Of a stretch of 57,706 bases of DNA, positions 17,248 through 26,189 are shown one piece after another. Both the position numbers and the translations under genes were made by a program. The DNA is from Bryobacterales bacterium (GTDB lineage Bacteria > Acidobacteriota > Terriglobia > Bryobacterales > Bryobacteraceae). Position 1 is the first letter of the stretch. Each line of letters begins with the position of its first letter. The notes under the pieces were generated by a model. The model was not told the origin of the DNA. It ran no database searches and saw nothing but the letters and a program-made list of their open reading frames with translations. Location: positions 1-57,706 of the forward strand of contig PLDF01000401.1 of the NCBI GenBank assembly GCA_003135055.1, in the 5' to 3' direction.

Positions 17248-19284
17248 ATGAAATCGATCGTCCTTCTACTCTCATCGGCGTGGATGGCAGTGGCCGCCCC
17301 ATTTGACACTGTCCCGTTCGACATCGGCGGACCAGGCCCCGGTTCGATCCAGGTCGCCTCGACGTCCGACTCCGTTCTGGTTAGCTGGAACGACAAAGCC
17401 GGCCGCCCTTGCAGCGCGCAGTTTTCGCTCGATCCCGCCCGGCCGCTGATCGCGTCCATCGCCGTGAACGGCAAGACTGTAATCAGCCGCGCTCAACCGG
17501 TGTACCGGGCTTCCACAGGCAAGCGCAGAGGCGGCTTCGACCAGTTCTTCGATTTTCCGCCCAGCCACCCAGAGGGCACGCGCAGCTTCCTGGGCAATTT
17601 CAAGTTAACCGCGGCGCATGCGAAGTTCGAAGGCGACCGTCTCGATATTTCGTTCGACGGACTCGCGCTCGGCATCTTTCACGGCAGCATTCACTACTTC
17701 ATCTTTCCCGGCAGCACCCTCATTCAACAGCGCGCTATCGTAAGCACGAATGAGCCCGACACCGCATTCTTCTATGACGCCGGCATACGAATGGCTGTCG
17801 ATGAGGACCGCCGCTCCGGCGGAACCATGGAGACCAAGGTCAATTACTACGACACCGCCGGCAAGCTGCAAACCGTACAGGCGCCTCATGCTTCCGAATG
17901 GAATCCGGTGGCCGTCCGCTATCGCGCCCTTTCGGCCGCCACGGGAGCCGGCAGCGTGGCCGTGTTCCCGCCGCCTCACCGGTATTTCATGGCTCGCGAT
18001 TATACGACCAACATGGGATATCTGTGGTATGCGTCATGGCGCGGCAACGTGTCGCTGGGAATCCGGCAACTGCCCGACGACGACGCCCCTTATTATCCGT
18101 GGATGAACGCTCCGCCGGGAACGCAGCAGGAGTTAGACCTGTTTCTGCTGTTAGACGACCGCCCTGCGCCCGCCGTGCTCGATTCCGTTCTGCCTTACAC
18201 CCATCGCGACCGGTTCGTAGCGCTCGATGGCTACAAGACATTCGCGCCGCACTGGCATTACGCATACACCGTGCAGGCGATGAATCATGGCTACGACTGG
18301 ACGCCGCCATTCAAACCGGTTCTGAAAGAGATGGGCGTCAACATGGCGATGCTCATGGACTTCCACGGCGATGGGCATCCCTCCGACACCGGCGAGGTCC
18401 GCCTGCGGGAGTTGAAGGCGTATTTCGACGCCTGCCGGGCGCAATCGGACGCCAACTTCCTGCTGATTCCCAGCGAGGAGATGAGCACCTATCTGGGAGG
18501 GCATTGGGGGCTCGTGTTTCCCAAACCGGTCTATTGGTTTATGAAGCGCAATGCGGGCGATCCGTTCCAGTCCACCGATGCGAAATACGGAACGGTCTAC
18601 CATGTGGGCAGCGCGGCGGACGCCATTGCGCTCATTCGCGCCGAGAACGGATACATGTATCAGACGCATCCGCGAACCAAAGGCTCGACGGGATTTCCGG
18701 ACGAGATCAAGGACAGCGAGCAGCTAAAAAGCTCCTTCCACCTCGGCGCGGGATGGAAGGCCATGAACACGGATCTATCTTCGCCCCGTCTTGGGGATCG
18801 GGGGTTCAAGACTGTAGACGACCTGAATAACTGGGGTCTGCATAAGCGCCTGATTGGCGAGGTGGATGTCTTCCAGATAGATTCCACTCACGAGCTCTAC
18901 GGCCACATGAATGTGAATTACCTGCGTCTGCCGGCTGTACCTTCTTTCGATCATTGGTCGGACGCGCTGGCGGCCCTGGCGAAGGGCGATTACTTCACCA
19001 CTACCGGCGAGGTCTTGCTGCCGCGCGCCGACCTTGTGTCGAATGGCGACCGGATCACGGCCAAGGTTGCGGCCACGTGGACTTTCCCGCTGCGTATGGC
19101 GGAGATTGTCTGGGGCGATGGGGCGGAAACCCACCGCCAGACGATTCCGCTGACGGATACGAAGGAATTCGACCGGCGCGATTTCGCCTGGGACGTAACG
19201 GCTCCACAATGGAAGTGGGCGCGCCTGGCTGTGTGGGACATTGCCGGCAACGGCGCGTTCACCACGCCGATCTGGAGGGACTGA
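17248..19284 (+). CDS. large secreted protein, possible PHP-type metallohydrolase
   Basis: 678 residues with a short signal peptide (MKSIVLLLSSAWMAVAAP). The first half is beta-rich (KRRGGFDQFFDFPPSHPEG and HGSIHYFIFPGSTLIQQR), like a carbohydrate-binding or sugar-modifying fold. The second half has His/Asp-rich segments, FAPHWHYAYTVQAMNHG, MAMLMDFHGDGHPSDTG and IPSEEMSTYLGGHWGLVF. These recall secreted CehA/McbA-like PHP proteins. The catalytic set cannot be assigned with certainty. It is followed after one base by the amidotransferase-like gene, so they are likely co-transcribed. Confidence 0.7.
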   Translation: MKSIVLLLSSAWMAVAAPFDTVPFDIGGPGPGSIQVASTSDSVLVSWNDKAGRPCSAQFSLDPARPLIASIAVNGKTVISRAQPVYRASTGKRRGGFDQFFDFPPSHPEGTRSFLGNFKLTAAHAKFEGDRLDISFDGLALGIFHGSIHYFIFPGSTLIQQRAIVSTNEPDTAFFYDAGIRMAVDEDRRSGGTMETKVNYYDTAGKLQTVQAPHASEWNPVAVRYRALSAATGAGSVAVFPPPHRYFMARDYTTNMGYLWYASWRGNVSLGIRQLPDDDAPYYPWMNAPPGTQQELDLFLLLDDRPAPAVLDSVLPYTHRDRFVALDGYKTFAPHWHYAYTVQAMNHGYDWTPPFKPVLKEMGVNMAMLMDFHGDGHPSDTGEVRLRELKAYFDACRAQSDANFLLIPSEEMSTYLGGHWGLVFPKPVYWFMKRNAGDPFQSTDAKYGTVYHVGSAADAIALIRAENGYMYQTHPRTKGSTGFPDEIKDSEQLKSSFHLGAGWKAMNTDLSSPRLGDRGFKTVDDLNNWGLHKRLIGEVDVFQIDSTHELYGHMNVNYLRLPAVPSFDHWSDALAALAKGDYFTTTGEVLLPRADLVSNGDRITAKVAATWTFPLRMAEIVWGDGAETHRQTIPLTDTKEFDRRDFAWDVTAPQWKWARLAVWDIAGNGAFTTPIWRD

Positions 19285-19285
19285 C

Positions 19286-20008
19286 ATGCACAAGCTTTGG
19301 TTCGCATCATTGCTCTGTATGATGGCCGCGCAAGCTCAGAGCCAGGCGCAAAAGATCGTCGCGCTGGATGGTTTTCACAATAACGAATCGAAAATGCCGG
19401 ATCACTACCAGTGGGACGGTGTACGTCCGGGCGGATTCTCGGAGCTCGGCAAGTTATTGGCCGGCCTGGGCGCACAGTTGAAGACGGTCCGCGAGCGGGT
19501 CACTCCGGCGGTGCTGGCAGGCGTGAAGGTTTTCATTATTGTCGATCCCGTTACGCCGGCGGAAACGGACAATCCGCAATACATCATGCCCGGGGAGATC
19601 GCAGCCATGGAGCAATGGGTGCGCGGCGGCGGACGTCTGGTGTTGCTTGGCAACGACAAAGGTAATGCCGAGTTCGAGCACTTCAATCGACTGGCGAAAC
19701 GATTTGGCATCGAGTTTCTGGAAGAGACGTATCCGAAGGTGCAGGGCAAAGGCATTCTGATTGCCCGCGGTGACACGCCCATATTTGAGGGCGCGCCCGA
19801 GGTGTATCTGGTTGAGGTGGCGCCGCTCAAGGTTTCAGCGGATGTAAAGATCCTGCTGGCCGATCACGGAACTCCGATTATGGCTTTGGCGCAAGCCGGC
19901 AAAGGGGAAGTCTTCGCAGTAGGCGACCCATGGCTATACAACGAATATATGGATTACAAAGATAACCGGGCCATCGCAACCAAGCTGTTTCGCGATCTGC
20001 TTCGGTAA
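19286..20008 (+). CDS. secreted class I glutamine amidotransferase-like protein (DUF4350-like)
   Basis: 240 residues from ATG 19286, with a signal peptide (ASLLCMMAAQAQSQA). Features of the GATase1-like fold used by DUF4350 and ThuA proteins are visible: KIVALDGFHNNESK at the start, VRGGGRLVLLGNDKGNAE in the middle, and GKGEVFAVGDPWLYNEYMD at the end. The nucleophile Cys of true amidotransferases is not present, so a binding or structural role is more likely. It lies directly downstream of the PHP-like gene. Confidence 0.65.
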   Translation: MHKLWFASLLCMMAAQAQSQAQKIVALDGFHNNESKMPDHYQWDGVRPGGFSELGKLLAGLGAQLKTVRERVTPAVLAGVKVFIIVDPVTPAETDNPQYIMPGEIAAMEQWVRGGGRLVLLGNDKGNAEFEHFNRLAKRFGIEFLEETYPKVQGKGILIARGDTPIFEGAPEVYLVEVAPLKVSADVKILLADHGTPIMALAQAGKGEVFAVGDPWLYNEYMDYKDNRAIATKLFRDLLR

Positions 20009-20010
20009 AA

Positions 20011-20046
20011 CGTGGGACAGACGCTTTCGTCTGTCAACCCGGCGAT
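20011..20046. repeat. solo hairpin repeat, copy 2
   Basis: CGTGGGACAGACG-CTTT-CGTCTGTC plus AACCCGGCGATC, starting two bases after the amidotransferase-like stop. A perfect ACAGACG/CGTCTGT stem. It could also work as a terminator hairpin, though no T-run follows. Confidence 0.7.
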
Positions 20047-20050
20047 CACT

Positions 20051-20658
20051 CTACTCGGCTCGCAAGGCCGTCATCGGATCCACCGCAGCCGCCTGCCTCG
20101 CGGGCAGCCACGCCGCAATCGCGGCCACTGCTCCCAGAATCGCGACGGCGCACGCCAGGGTCGCCGGGTCGTGCGGAGGAATGCCAAACAGCATGCTGCC
20201 GAGCGCCCGCTGCGCAAAGAACGATCCCGCGACGCGATACGGATGGCCGCCCCGGCGCCAGTCCATCGCACCGCATTCGCAAGCACCATCCGGGCGATTG
20301 CGCCGGCAGAAGCTCCAAGCGCCATCCGTACTCCGATTTCCCGCGTGCGCAGCGCCACTAGAAGCGTCAGCACCCCGTATAGACCGATGTCTGCCAGAAG
20401 CAGTCCCATAGCGCGAATATCGTCAGCAGGATCGCGTTGAAACGGGACGCTGAGCCAGGCTGCCGGTGTGCTGTCCCATGGTCTCCACAGCCACCGGCAC
20501 AGTTGGGTCGAGGGCCGCCACAATGGAGCGCAGCGATTCCGCGGTTGCATGCGCATCGAGCGATGTGCGGACCACCACGGAGGCTGCGCGCCATCCTGCA
20601 CGGCTTGGCGTCGCCGGCGGCACAAGAGCCGAGCCAACCTTTCTGTCAAGATAGTCAA
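20051..20658 (-). pseudogene. C-terminal fragment of an ADOP/MacB-type permease
   Basis: Pieces of an FtsX/MacB permease lie in three frames on the minus strand. ASVVVRTSLDAHATAESLRS and VAALDPTVPV come first, then LLLADIGLYGVLTLLVALR with TREIGVRMALGASAGAIARM in another frame. ALGSMLFGIPPHDPATLACA and AAWLPARQAAAVDPMTALR end at TAG 20051-20053 in a third. The N-terminal two-thirds is missing. The full-length relative at 45846-48299 ends in the same motifs (RTHEIGVRMALGAQ, PARRGVRVDPMVALR). Clearly dead by multiple frameshifts. Confidence 0.85.
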
Positions 20659-21099
20659 ATGGATCAAGCACCGGAACTCGGCAAGGTAGAAGGCGCCGAC
20701 GGCATCCTCACAATCCGCGGCGGCGGCAACGTGCGCGGATGGAACGGCATTCGCTACAGGTCGGGCCTTTCGGCGAAGAATGTGGGATCGAAGAAACTAT
20801 CCATGAACGTCGCCACCATTCCGCCCGGCGGCGTCGCGTATGCGCACATCCACGTGGGTTTCGAGGTGATGCTCTACATCCTCTCCGGCCGCGTGCGGCA
20901 TGAATACGGCCCGGCGCTGGAACGCTCGCTCGAAAATGAGGCCGGCGACTTCATCTTCATCGAGCCAGGCGTCCCGCACGAAGTCTTCAACATCAGTGAC
21001 ACGGACCCAGTAGTCGCAGTCGTCGCGCGATCCGACGCCAACGAATGGGAGAACATCGTGAACTTCAGCAGACAGCCGAAACCGCCGCTGAAACCATAG
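20659..21099 (+). CDS. cupin domain protein
   Basis: 146 residues from ATG 20659; the frame is open further upstream but that part is antisense to the permease remnant. One cupin_2 barrel: AYAHIHVGFEVMLYILSGRV (motif 1 with His and Glu) and GDFIFIEPGVPHEVFNIS (motif 2 with His). No signal peptide. Such proteins bind a metal and are often dioxygenases, isomerases or sensors; the substrate is unknown. The next gene, an FAD oxidoreductase, begins about 20 bases after its stop. Confidence 0.8.
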   Translation: MDQAPELGKVEGADGILTIRGGGNVRGWNGIRYRSGLSAKNVGSKKLSMNVATIPPGGVAYAHIHVGFEVMLYILSGRVRHEYGPALERSLENEAGDFIFIEPGVPHEVFNISDTDPVVAVVARSDANEWENIVNFSRQPKPPLKP

Positions 21100-21119
21100 A
21101 GCGGCGTGAGCCAGACGCT

Positions 21120-22451
21120 GTGTATTCGAAACCGCACTTGCCGGACCGTCGACACGCCATCGTGATCGGCGCAAGCGTCGCCGGACTGGTGGCGTCGCGC
21201 GCCCTTTCCGCCCATTTTCGCAGCGTTACGCTGCTCGATCGGGATGAAGAGCCGGCGCAGGCGGTCCCGCGCGCCGGTGTTCCGCAGGGACGGCACATCC
21301 ATGTCGTGCTGCCCGGCGGCGTGCGCGCGCTAGACCGTCTCTTCCCCGGCCGCCTCCCTGAATTGGTTCGCGCCGGCTCGCAACCGTTTGACTACGGCCA
21401 GTCGCAATTCCACATGTGCGGCCAATGGATGCCGCGCATCGCCACGGAACTCTACAGCCTCGCGCAAACCCGCCCGTTTCTGGAAGAGCATCTGCGGCGC
21501 TGGGTCCGCGAGCTACCGAACGTGCAAGCGATATTCGGCGCAAGCGTGACGGCGCCCATTTACGACGGCTCGCGGGTAACCGGAGTCGCGTTGCAATATG
21601 CCGGCAGCGGTCGCCCGGAGGAATTGCGCGCCGATCTGGTGATCGACGCCACGGGCCGCAACACGCGGCTGCCGCGCTGGCTCGCCGGCGATGGCTATCC
21701 ACCCGTTCCGGAGACCTCCATCGGCATCGACCTGGGCTACGCAACGGGCCGGTTTCGCGCGCCCGGGAATTTGCGCCCCACGCATCCGATGTTATACATC
21801 GTCGGCCATCCGCCGCGGGAAACGCGCGTGGGCGTGCGGGTGTTGGTGGAAGATGGCGTGATCTTCGGCGGCATGGGAGGCTATCACGGCGATCATCCAC
21901 CGGCGGACCTGCCGGGCTTCCTCGAATTCGCGCGCAGCCTCTGCCAGCCTGACGTTTTCGATGTGCTCTCGCGGTCCGAGTTGCTCTCGCCGATCGCGGT
22001 CTATCGGATCCCCACCGCCACGCGTCGGCACTACGGGCGCATGGCCCAATTCCCAAGCGGGATATTGCCGATCGGCGACGCGATTTGCAGCTTCGATCCG
22101 GCCTTCGGCCAAGGGATGACGGTGGCCGCGCTGGAGGCCGAGGCTCTGATGGATTGCCTGCAATGCCACGGTCGCGCCGACGAGTCGTTCCGCCGCGACT
22201 ATTTCCGGCGGGCGGATGCGGCGATCGAAGTTCCGTGGGCGGTCTCCACCGGTGAGAATTTCAAGTACCCGCAAACTACGGGCCGCCGGCCGCTGAGCTT
22301 TCCGCTGACGAGGCTATATAAGGATCGCCTGGCGACGTGCGGCGACGCGGCTGTGATTCACGATTTCTACCGCGTGGTTTCGCTATCCGCGCCGCCGCGG
22401 ATTCTGCTGCGGCCGCGCGTGGTGGCGCGAACGTTAGGTCTCTGGAGATAG
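21120..22451 (+). CDS. FAD-dependent oxidoreductase of the PHBH/halogenase-like group
   Basis: About 443 residues. The dinucleotide-binding motif IVIGASVAGLVASRAL lies close to the N-terminus, with LLDRDEEP after it; a DATG motif (VIDATGRNTRLPRWL) and the second FAD motif GDAICSFDPAFGQGMTVAALEA follow. This matches FAD monooxygenase-like and geranylgeranyl-reductase-like flavoproteins. The start is uncertain: GTG 21120 gives a normal N-terminus, while ATG 21045 would overlap the cupin gene by 55 bases. Probably co-transcribed with the cupin. Confidence 0.85.
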   Translation: MYSKPHLPDRRHAIVIGASVAGLVASRALSAHFRSVTLLDRDEEPAQAVPRAGVPQGRHIHVVLPGGVRALDRLFPGRLPELVRAGSQPFDYGQSQFHMCGQWMPRIATELYSLAQTRPFLEEHLRRWVRELPNVQAIFGASVTAPIYDGSRVTGVALQYAGSGRPEELRADLVIDATGRNTRLPRWLAGDGYPPVPETSIGIDLGYATGRFRAPGNLRPTHPMLYIVGHPPRETRVGVRVLVEDGVIFGGMGGYHGDHPPADLPGFLEFARSLCQPDVFDVLSRSELLSPIAVYRIPTATRRHYGRMAQFPSGILPIGDAICSFDPAFGQGMTVAALEAEALMDCLQCHGRADESFRRDYFRRADAAIEVPWAVSTGENFKYPQTTGRRPLSFPLTRLYKDRLATCGDAAVIHDFYRVVSLSAPPRILLRPRVVARTLGLWR

Positions 22452-22482
22452 CTCAGGCCAAAGGTGACACAGGTGACACAAA

Positions 22483-22758
22483 GGTAGGACAGACGATCGG
22501 TTTATGTCGTCTGTTGCCCGGGGACTTCGGCCCGCCAAATTTCATGAAAAACCTCGAAAGGCAGAGGGGATTCCGGGATGTTCGGGGTGGTTTTTCGACC
22601 CTGTCTTTCGCAAGGCATGACAGGGTCGAAAAACCCCGGCCTTCCGGCCGGTTGGCAAGCTAAAGCGCGCCCCACCCTTGGGCATTGGTTTTTCATGAAA
22701 TTTCGCGAGCCGAAGGCCCTGGGTAACAGACCACAAAAGGCGATGGTCTGTCCTACAA
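22483..22758. repeat. interspersed palindromic element, family C, copy 2
   Basis: 276 bp between two convergent genes. The left hairpin is ACAGACGA (22489-22496) with TCGTCTGT (22507-22514); the right hairpin is ACAGACCA (22726-22733) with TGGTCTGT (22744-22751), each with a 10-nt loop. A perfect 17-bp inner hairpin (22589-22605 with 22619-22635) sits in the middle. The outer 70 bases are inverted repeats of each other, including ATTTCATGAAAAACC. Same orientation as copy 1. No coding capacity. Confidence 0.88.
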
Positions 22759-22778
22759 CCTCAGTGTTGTGAAGAGAT

Positions 22779-24341
22779 CTAATCGCGGGCGGGCAGGGCC
22801 CAGGCAAACATGGCTCCGCCCGCGCTGGTCACCACATATTGGCGGCCATCGAGCTCGTAAGTAATGGGCGGGCTCTGCATGCCGGAGCCTTGTCCGGCAT
22901 GCCAGAGCGTCTTGCCGTCGTTGGTGGCGAGCGCCAGAACGTTGCCCGCGCTATCGCCGGTGAAAATCAGGCCGGAGTCCGTCGTCAGCACGCCTGCGCC
23001 CGACCCGTTTGGACCGAGCTCGTGACTCCAACGGATCTTCCCGGTCTGGTAGTCGATTGCGTCCAGAACGCCCTTTCCCCACACTCCGTAATCGGCGCCT
23101 GCCCAGCCGAAAGAGCCGTCCGCCGGCTTGGCGAAATAAATCCCGTAACTGGGGTGAGCGTTCACGATGAACAGTCCGGTTTTCAGGTCGAAGCTCGGCG
23201 AGCGGTAATTTGTCAGGCCGCCCTCGTCAGGCGCGATCAGCCGTCCATCGACGGCTGGCTCCTTCTCCGGATTCGGAATCGGGCGGCCCTGTTTGTCCAC
23301 GCCGCCGGACCAGTTCACAGGCCCGAATGGGATGGTGAGCAGGCTTTGTCCATTGGTGCGGTCGAGGACGAAGAAGTAGCCGTTGCGCGAAGTCTGCATC
23401 AGCATCTTGCGCGGCTTGCCGCCGAAATCCGCATCCACCAGCACCGGAGTCTCCACCGCGTCCCAGTCGTGAGTATCGTGCGGCGAGGGTTGGAACGACC
23501 AGGCGAGCTTGCCGGTATCGGGATTGAGGGCCACGATGCTGCACGTGTATAAGTCGTCGCCGGGACGAGTCTTGCCCGTCAGCACCGGCGTCGGGTTGCC
23601 CGTTCCCCAAAAGATAAGATTGAGCTCCGGATCGTAAGTTCCCGTCATCCATGTCATTCCACCGGAGGTTGCATTGGGAGTGCCGACGGCTGGAGTAGAG
23701 TCCCATCTCCATTGAGTCTTGCCGCTATCCGGGTCGATGGACTTGAGAAAGCCGGTGAGGTTATCGAAGTCGCCCGAAACGCCGACGATCAGGTGGTTGC
23801 GCACCACCAGCGGAGACATAGTGGTCCAATAACCCTTCAATGAGTCGGCAACTACGACATCCCAGCGGACTTTGCCGTCCTTCGAGTTGAGACAGATCAG
23901 GTGCGCATCCGGAGTCATGAAGTAGAGCCAATCCTCATACATGGCGACGCCGCGCGAACCTATGTGGAAGCCCTTATTGGCGGGGTAGGCGTAATGCCAG
24001 ATCTGATGGCCGGATCGCGCATCCACCGCCCAGACATTGTCCGGCACGGTGATGTACAGGACCCCGTCGACCAGCAACGGAGTACATTTCAACGCGTTGG
24101 TCTGACCCGTCTGGTAGAGCCATGAGAGAGCCAGCTCCCTGACATTCTGCGGAGTGATCTGAGTCAGATTGCTGTGGCGTCTGCCGGAGTAATCTCCGTG
24201 ATACGCCGGCCAACTATCGCGAGCGGGATGCAAGAGCAGATCCTGTGTTACGCCCTGAGCCGAAAGGTCACTCGTCAGGCCGCTTACGAGGCAGGCGGCT
24301 ACGCCCACGGAGAAGCTTAATGTGTCGGTCAAGAATTTCAT
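22779..24341 (-). CDS. PQQ-binding-like beta-propeller dehydrogenase
   Basis: 520 residues with a signal peptide (about 1-30). An eight-bladed quinoprotein propeller is indicated by repeated W-motif strands: GTPNATSGGMTWMTGTYDPE, NLIFWGTGNPTPVL, WSGGVDKQGRPIP and AGVLTTDSGLIFTGDSAGN. It resembles the large subunit of PQQ-dependent alcohol or glucose dehydrogenases, though the vicinal Cys pair of methanol dehydrogenases is not seen. Periplasmic. It lies 12 bases after the diheme cytochrome c gene, its likely electron acceptor. Substrate unknown. Confidence 0.85.
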   Translation of the reverse strand: MKFLTDTLSFSVGVAACLVSGLTSDLSAQGVTQDLLLHPARDSWPAYHGDYSGRRHSNLTQITPQNVRELALSWLYQTGQTNALKCTPLLVDGVLYITVPDNVWAVDARSGHQIWHYAYPANKGFHIGSRGVAMYEDWLYFMTPDAHLICLNSKDGKVRWDVVVADSLKGYWTTMSPLVVRNHLIVGVSGDFDNLTGFLKSIDPDSGKTQWRWDSTPAVGTPNATSGGMTWMTGTYDPELNLIFWGTGNPTPVLTGKTRPGDDLYTCSIVALNPDTGKLAWSFQPSPHDTHDWDAVETPVLVDADFGGKPRKMLMQTSRNGYFFVLDRTNGQSLLTIPFGPVNWSGGVDKQGRPIPNPEKEPAVDGRLIAPDEGGLTNYRSPSFDLKTGLFIVNAHPSYGIYFAKPADGSFGWAGADYGVWGKGVLDAIDYQTGKIRWSHELGPNGSGAGVLTTDSGLIFTGDSAGNVLALATNDGKTLWHAGQGSGMQSPPITYELDGRQYVVTSAGGAMFAWALPARD

Positions 24342-24353
24342 ATTGAGCGCCGG

Positions 24354-25199
24354 TTACTTCAAGGTTTGCAGGTACGCCATCAGGTTGTGAATATCGTCGT
24401 CGGTATATTTCGCCAGCAGATCGGCGTGCGCTTCGGCCGGGGCGTCAATGGTGAATTTCACACGGTTCACCGCCCAGGAACGATAGCGCCCGGAAGCGTC
24501 CGTCAAAGCCACGTTGAACTCATCCTTATAAGCTAGCGCTCCCGACACCGTTTCGCCGGAGGGCAGAGTGACCACGATTTTGGCTTTCACGTCTCTGGGG
24601 TAGAGAAAGCGCTGTTCGAGCTTCAGACCCTCGAAGCGTTTCGCCACGCCCGCGAGATCGCCCGTGGGCGAGTGACACGAGGAGCACTTCCCCGCCCCGT
24701 TGAAATACAGCTTGCCGGCTGCGGTGTCGCCAGTTTGAAGATCGGCCGCATCCACGCCGCGCCGTCCGCCTTTCTGCGATTCGGCAAGCGTCTTCTGCGT
24801 TTGGATAAAGGCGACCAGCTCGGCAATTTCGCGATCGCTCACTGTGAAGCGGGGCATGCCTTTTTCAGGACGGCCGTTGCGCACCACGGGCCCGATCTGG
24901 TTGCCGTCGCGGTCTTCGGCGACCAGTTTGGACCGGGTGAGATCGGGTCCGTCTTCACCGCCACCGGCGTCGCGGCCGTGGCAAAATGCGCACTGCTGCA
25001 CAAAGCGCGCGCCGCCGGCTTCCACTAACGCGGCCGGAAAAGCCTTCGGCGCAGGCTTGGCATCTTGAGCGGCGGCAACGGAGGCGGCCGCAAGCAGCGT
25101 GGGTGAGAGCAGCGCCGCGAGCCAATAACAACGCAATGGAAGAAGAGCCATGATCGGAGTCTGCCTCATTATGCCACCATATTTATTCAACCGGTTCAT
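24354..25199 (-). CDS. secreted diheme cytochrome c
   Basis: 281 residues. The N-terminus holds a signal peptide (WLAALLSPTLLAAASVAAAQ). Two heme-binding motifs are present: CAFCHGRDAGGGEDGPDL and CSSCHSPTGDL, each with a later Met as candidate axial ligand. The C-terminal YTDDDIHNLMAYLQTLK is typical of cytochrome c subunits of PQQ dehydrogenases. The ATG at 25199 overlaps the stop of the DapA-family gene (ATGA); internal ATGs a little downstream could also serve. It probably passes electrons from the adjacent quinoprotein to the respiratory chain. Confidence 0.9.
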   Translation of the reverse strand: MNRLNKYGGIMRQTPIMALLPLRCYWLAALLSPTLLAAASVAAAQDAKPAPKAFPAALVEAGGARFVQQCAFCHGRDAGGGEDGPDLTRSKLVAEDRDGNQIGPVVRNGRPEKGMPRFTVSDREIAELVAFIQTQKTLAESQKGGRRGVDAADLQTGDTAAGKLYFNGAGKCSSCHSPTGDLAGVAKRFEGLKLEQRFLYPRDVKAKIVVTLPSGETVSGALAYKDEFNVALTDASGRYRSWAVNRVKFTIDAPAEAHADLLAKYTDDDIHNLMAYLQTLK

Positions 25200-26110
25200 G
25201 CAACCAGCGCGAACCCGTGCGAATCCAGCTCCGCGGCTAGAGACTCGCGCTGGCCGGCGGTCAGTTCAACCAAAGGCGGCCGCACGGTAGCCCATGCCTC
25301 GTCGGCGAAGCCTCGCGCCACAATGGCTTTGAGCGCTGGAATCATCGGATACTTATACACTACGGCGCGGGTCGCGGTGATCTGTTCCTGCATGCGGTCG
25401 GCATCCGGCCCGCCCCAGTTCTCGAAGACGCGGTGGATGGCCGCCGGGTTCACGTTGGCCGTCGCGCTGATGCAGCCCACGCCGCCATGGCGCATGTTGG
25501 CAAGCAGAAACACTTCGCTGCCCGCGAAGACATCGAATCCGGCGCCAGCGAACGCATCCAGCACGGCTTTGGTGTTGTTCCAGTCGCCCGAGCTGTCCTT
25601 GAGACCCGCAACCGTTTGCGGGTAACGCTTGAGCAAGCGCTCGATCAGAGGGATCGAAATGGCGATCTGAGCCACCGGCGGAATGTGATACAGGTAAACG
25701 CGCAGGCGCGCATCGCCCACCCGCTCGATCACTTCGGAGAAGCTGCGGAACAACCCCTCATCGGACACGCCTTTGTAATAGAAAGGCGGGAGCATCAGGA
25801 CCCCGGCGCAGCCCAGGCCGACGGCGTGCGCCGTGAGCCGCACGGAGTCGGTAAGCGCGCAGCAGCCTGTCCCCGGCATCAGCCTGTCGGGAGAGACGCC
25901 ATGGGCCACAAGGAACTCCAGCAGCATCATGCGCTCCTCGGCGGAAAGCGAGTTGGCCTCGCTATTGGTGCCAAACGCCGCGAGCCCCGAACAGCCGTTA
26001 GCGAGCAGCCACCTGGCGTGGCGGGCGAAGCGCTCGGGGTCCGGCGCCAGATCGTGGCGGAACGGAGTGATGGCAGGCGCCCACACGCCGCCGGGTCTTT
26101 GCGGAGTCAT
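25196..26110 (-). CDS. DapA/N-acetylneuraminate lyase family aldolase
   Basis: 304 residues, a class I TIM-barrel aldolase. The Schiff-base Lys lies in TVAGLKDSSGDW and the conserved Tyr in RVYLYHIPPV. The usual GTTGE-type loop reads FGTNSEANSLSAEER, unlike true dihydrodipicolinate synthase, so a different 2-keto-acid aldol substrate is likely. It is co-transcribed with the cytochrome c and PQQ genes downstream and lies 79 bases after aroE. A periplasmic oxidation followed by cytoplasmic aldol cleavage is a possible theme, by inference. Confidence 0.85.
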   Translation of the reverse strand: MTPQRPGGVWAPAITPFRHDLAPDPERFARHARWLLANGCSGLAAFGTNSEANSLSAEERMMLLEFLVAHGVSPDRLMPGTGCCALTDSVRLTAHAVGLGCAGVLMLPPFYYKGVSDEGLFRSFSEVIERVGDARLRVYLYHIPPVAQIAISIPLIERLLKRYPQTVAGLKDSSGDWNNTKAVLDAFAGAGFDVFAGSEVFLLANMRHGGVGCISATANVNPAAIHRVFENWGGPDADRMQEQITATRAVVYKYPMIPALKAIVARGFADEAWATVRPPLVELTAGQRESLAAELDSHGFALVA

Positions 26111-26189
26111 ATCTTCTATTAGACACGACGGGGAAGGTTGGCGCGTGCCGCTTCGCGGCGTGACGACGATGGCAAGCTAAAGCAATACG

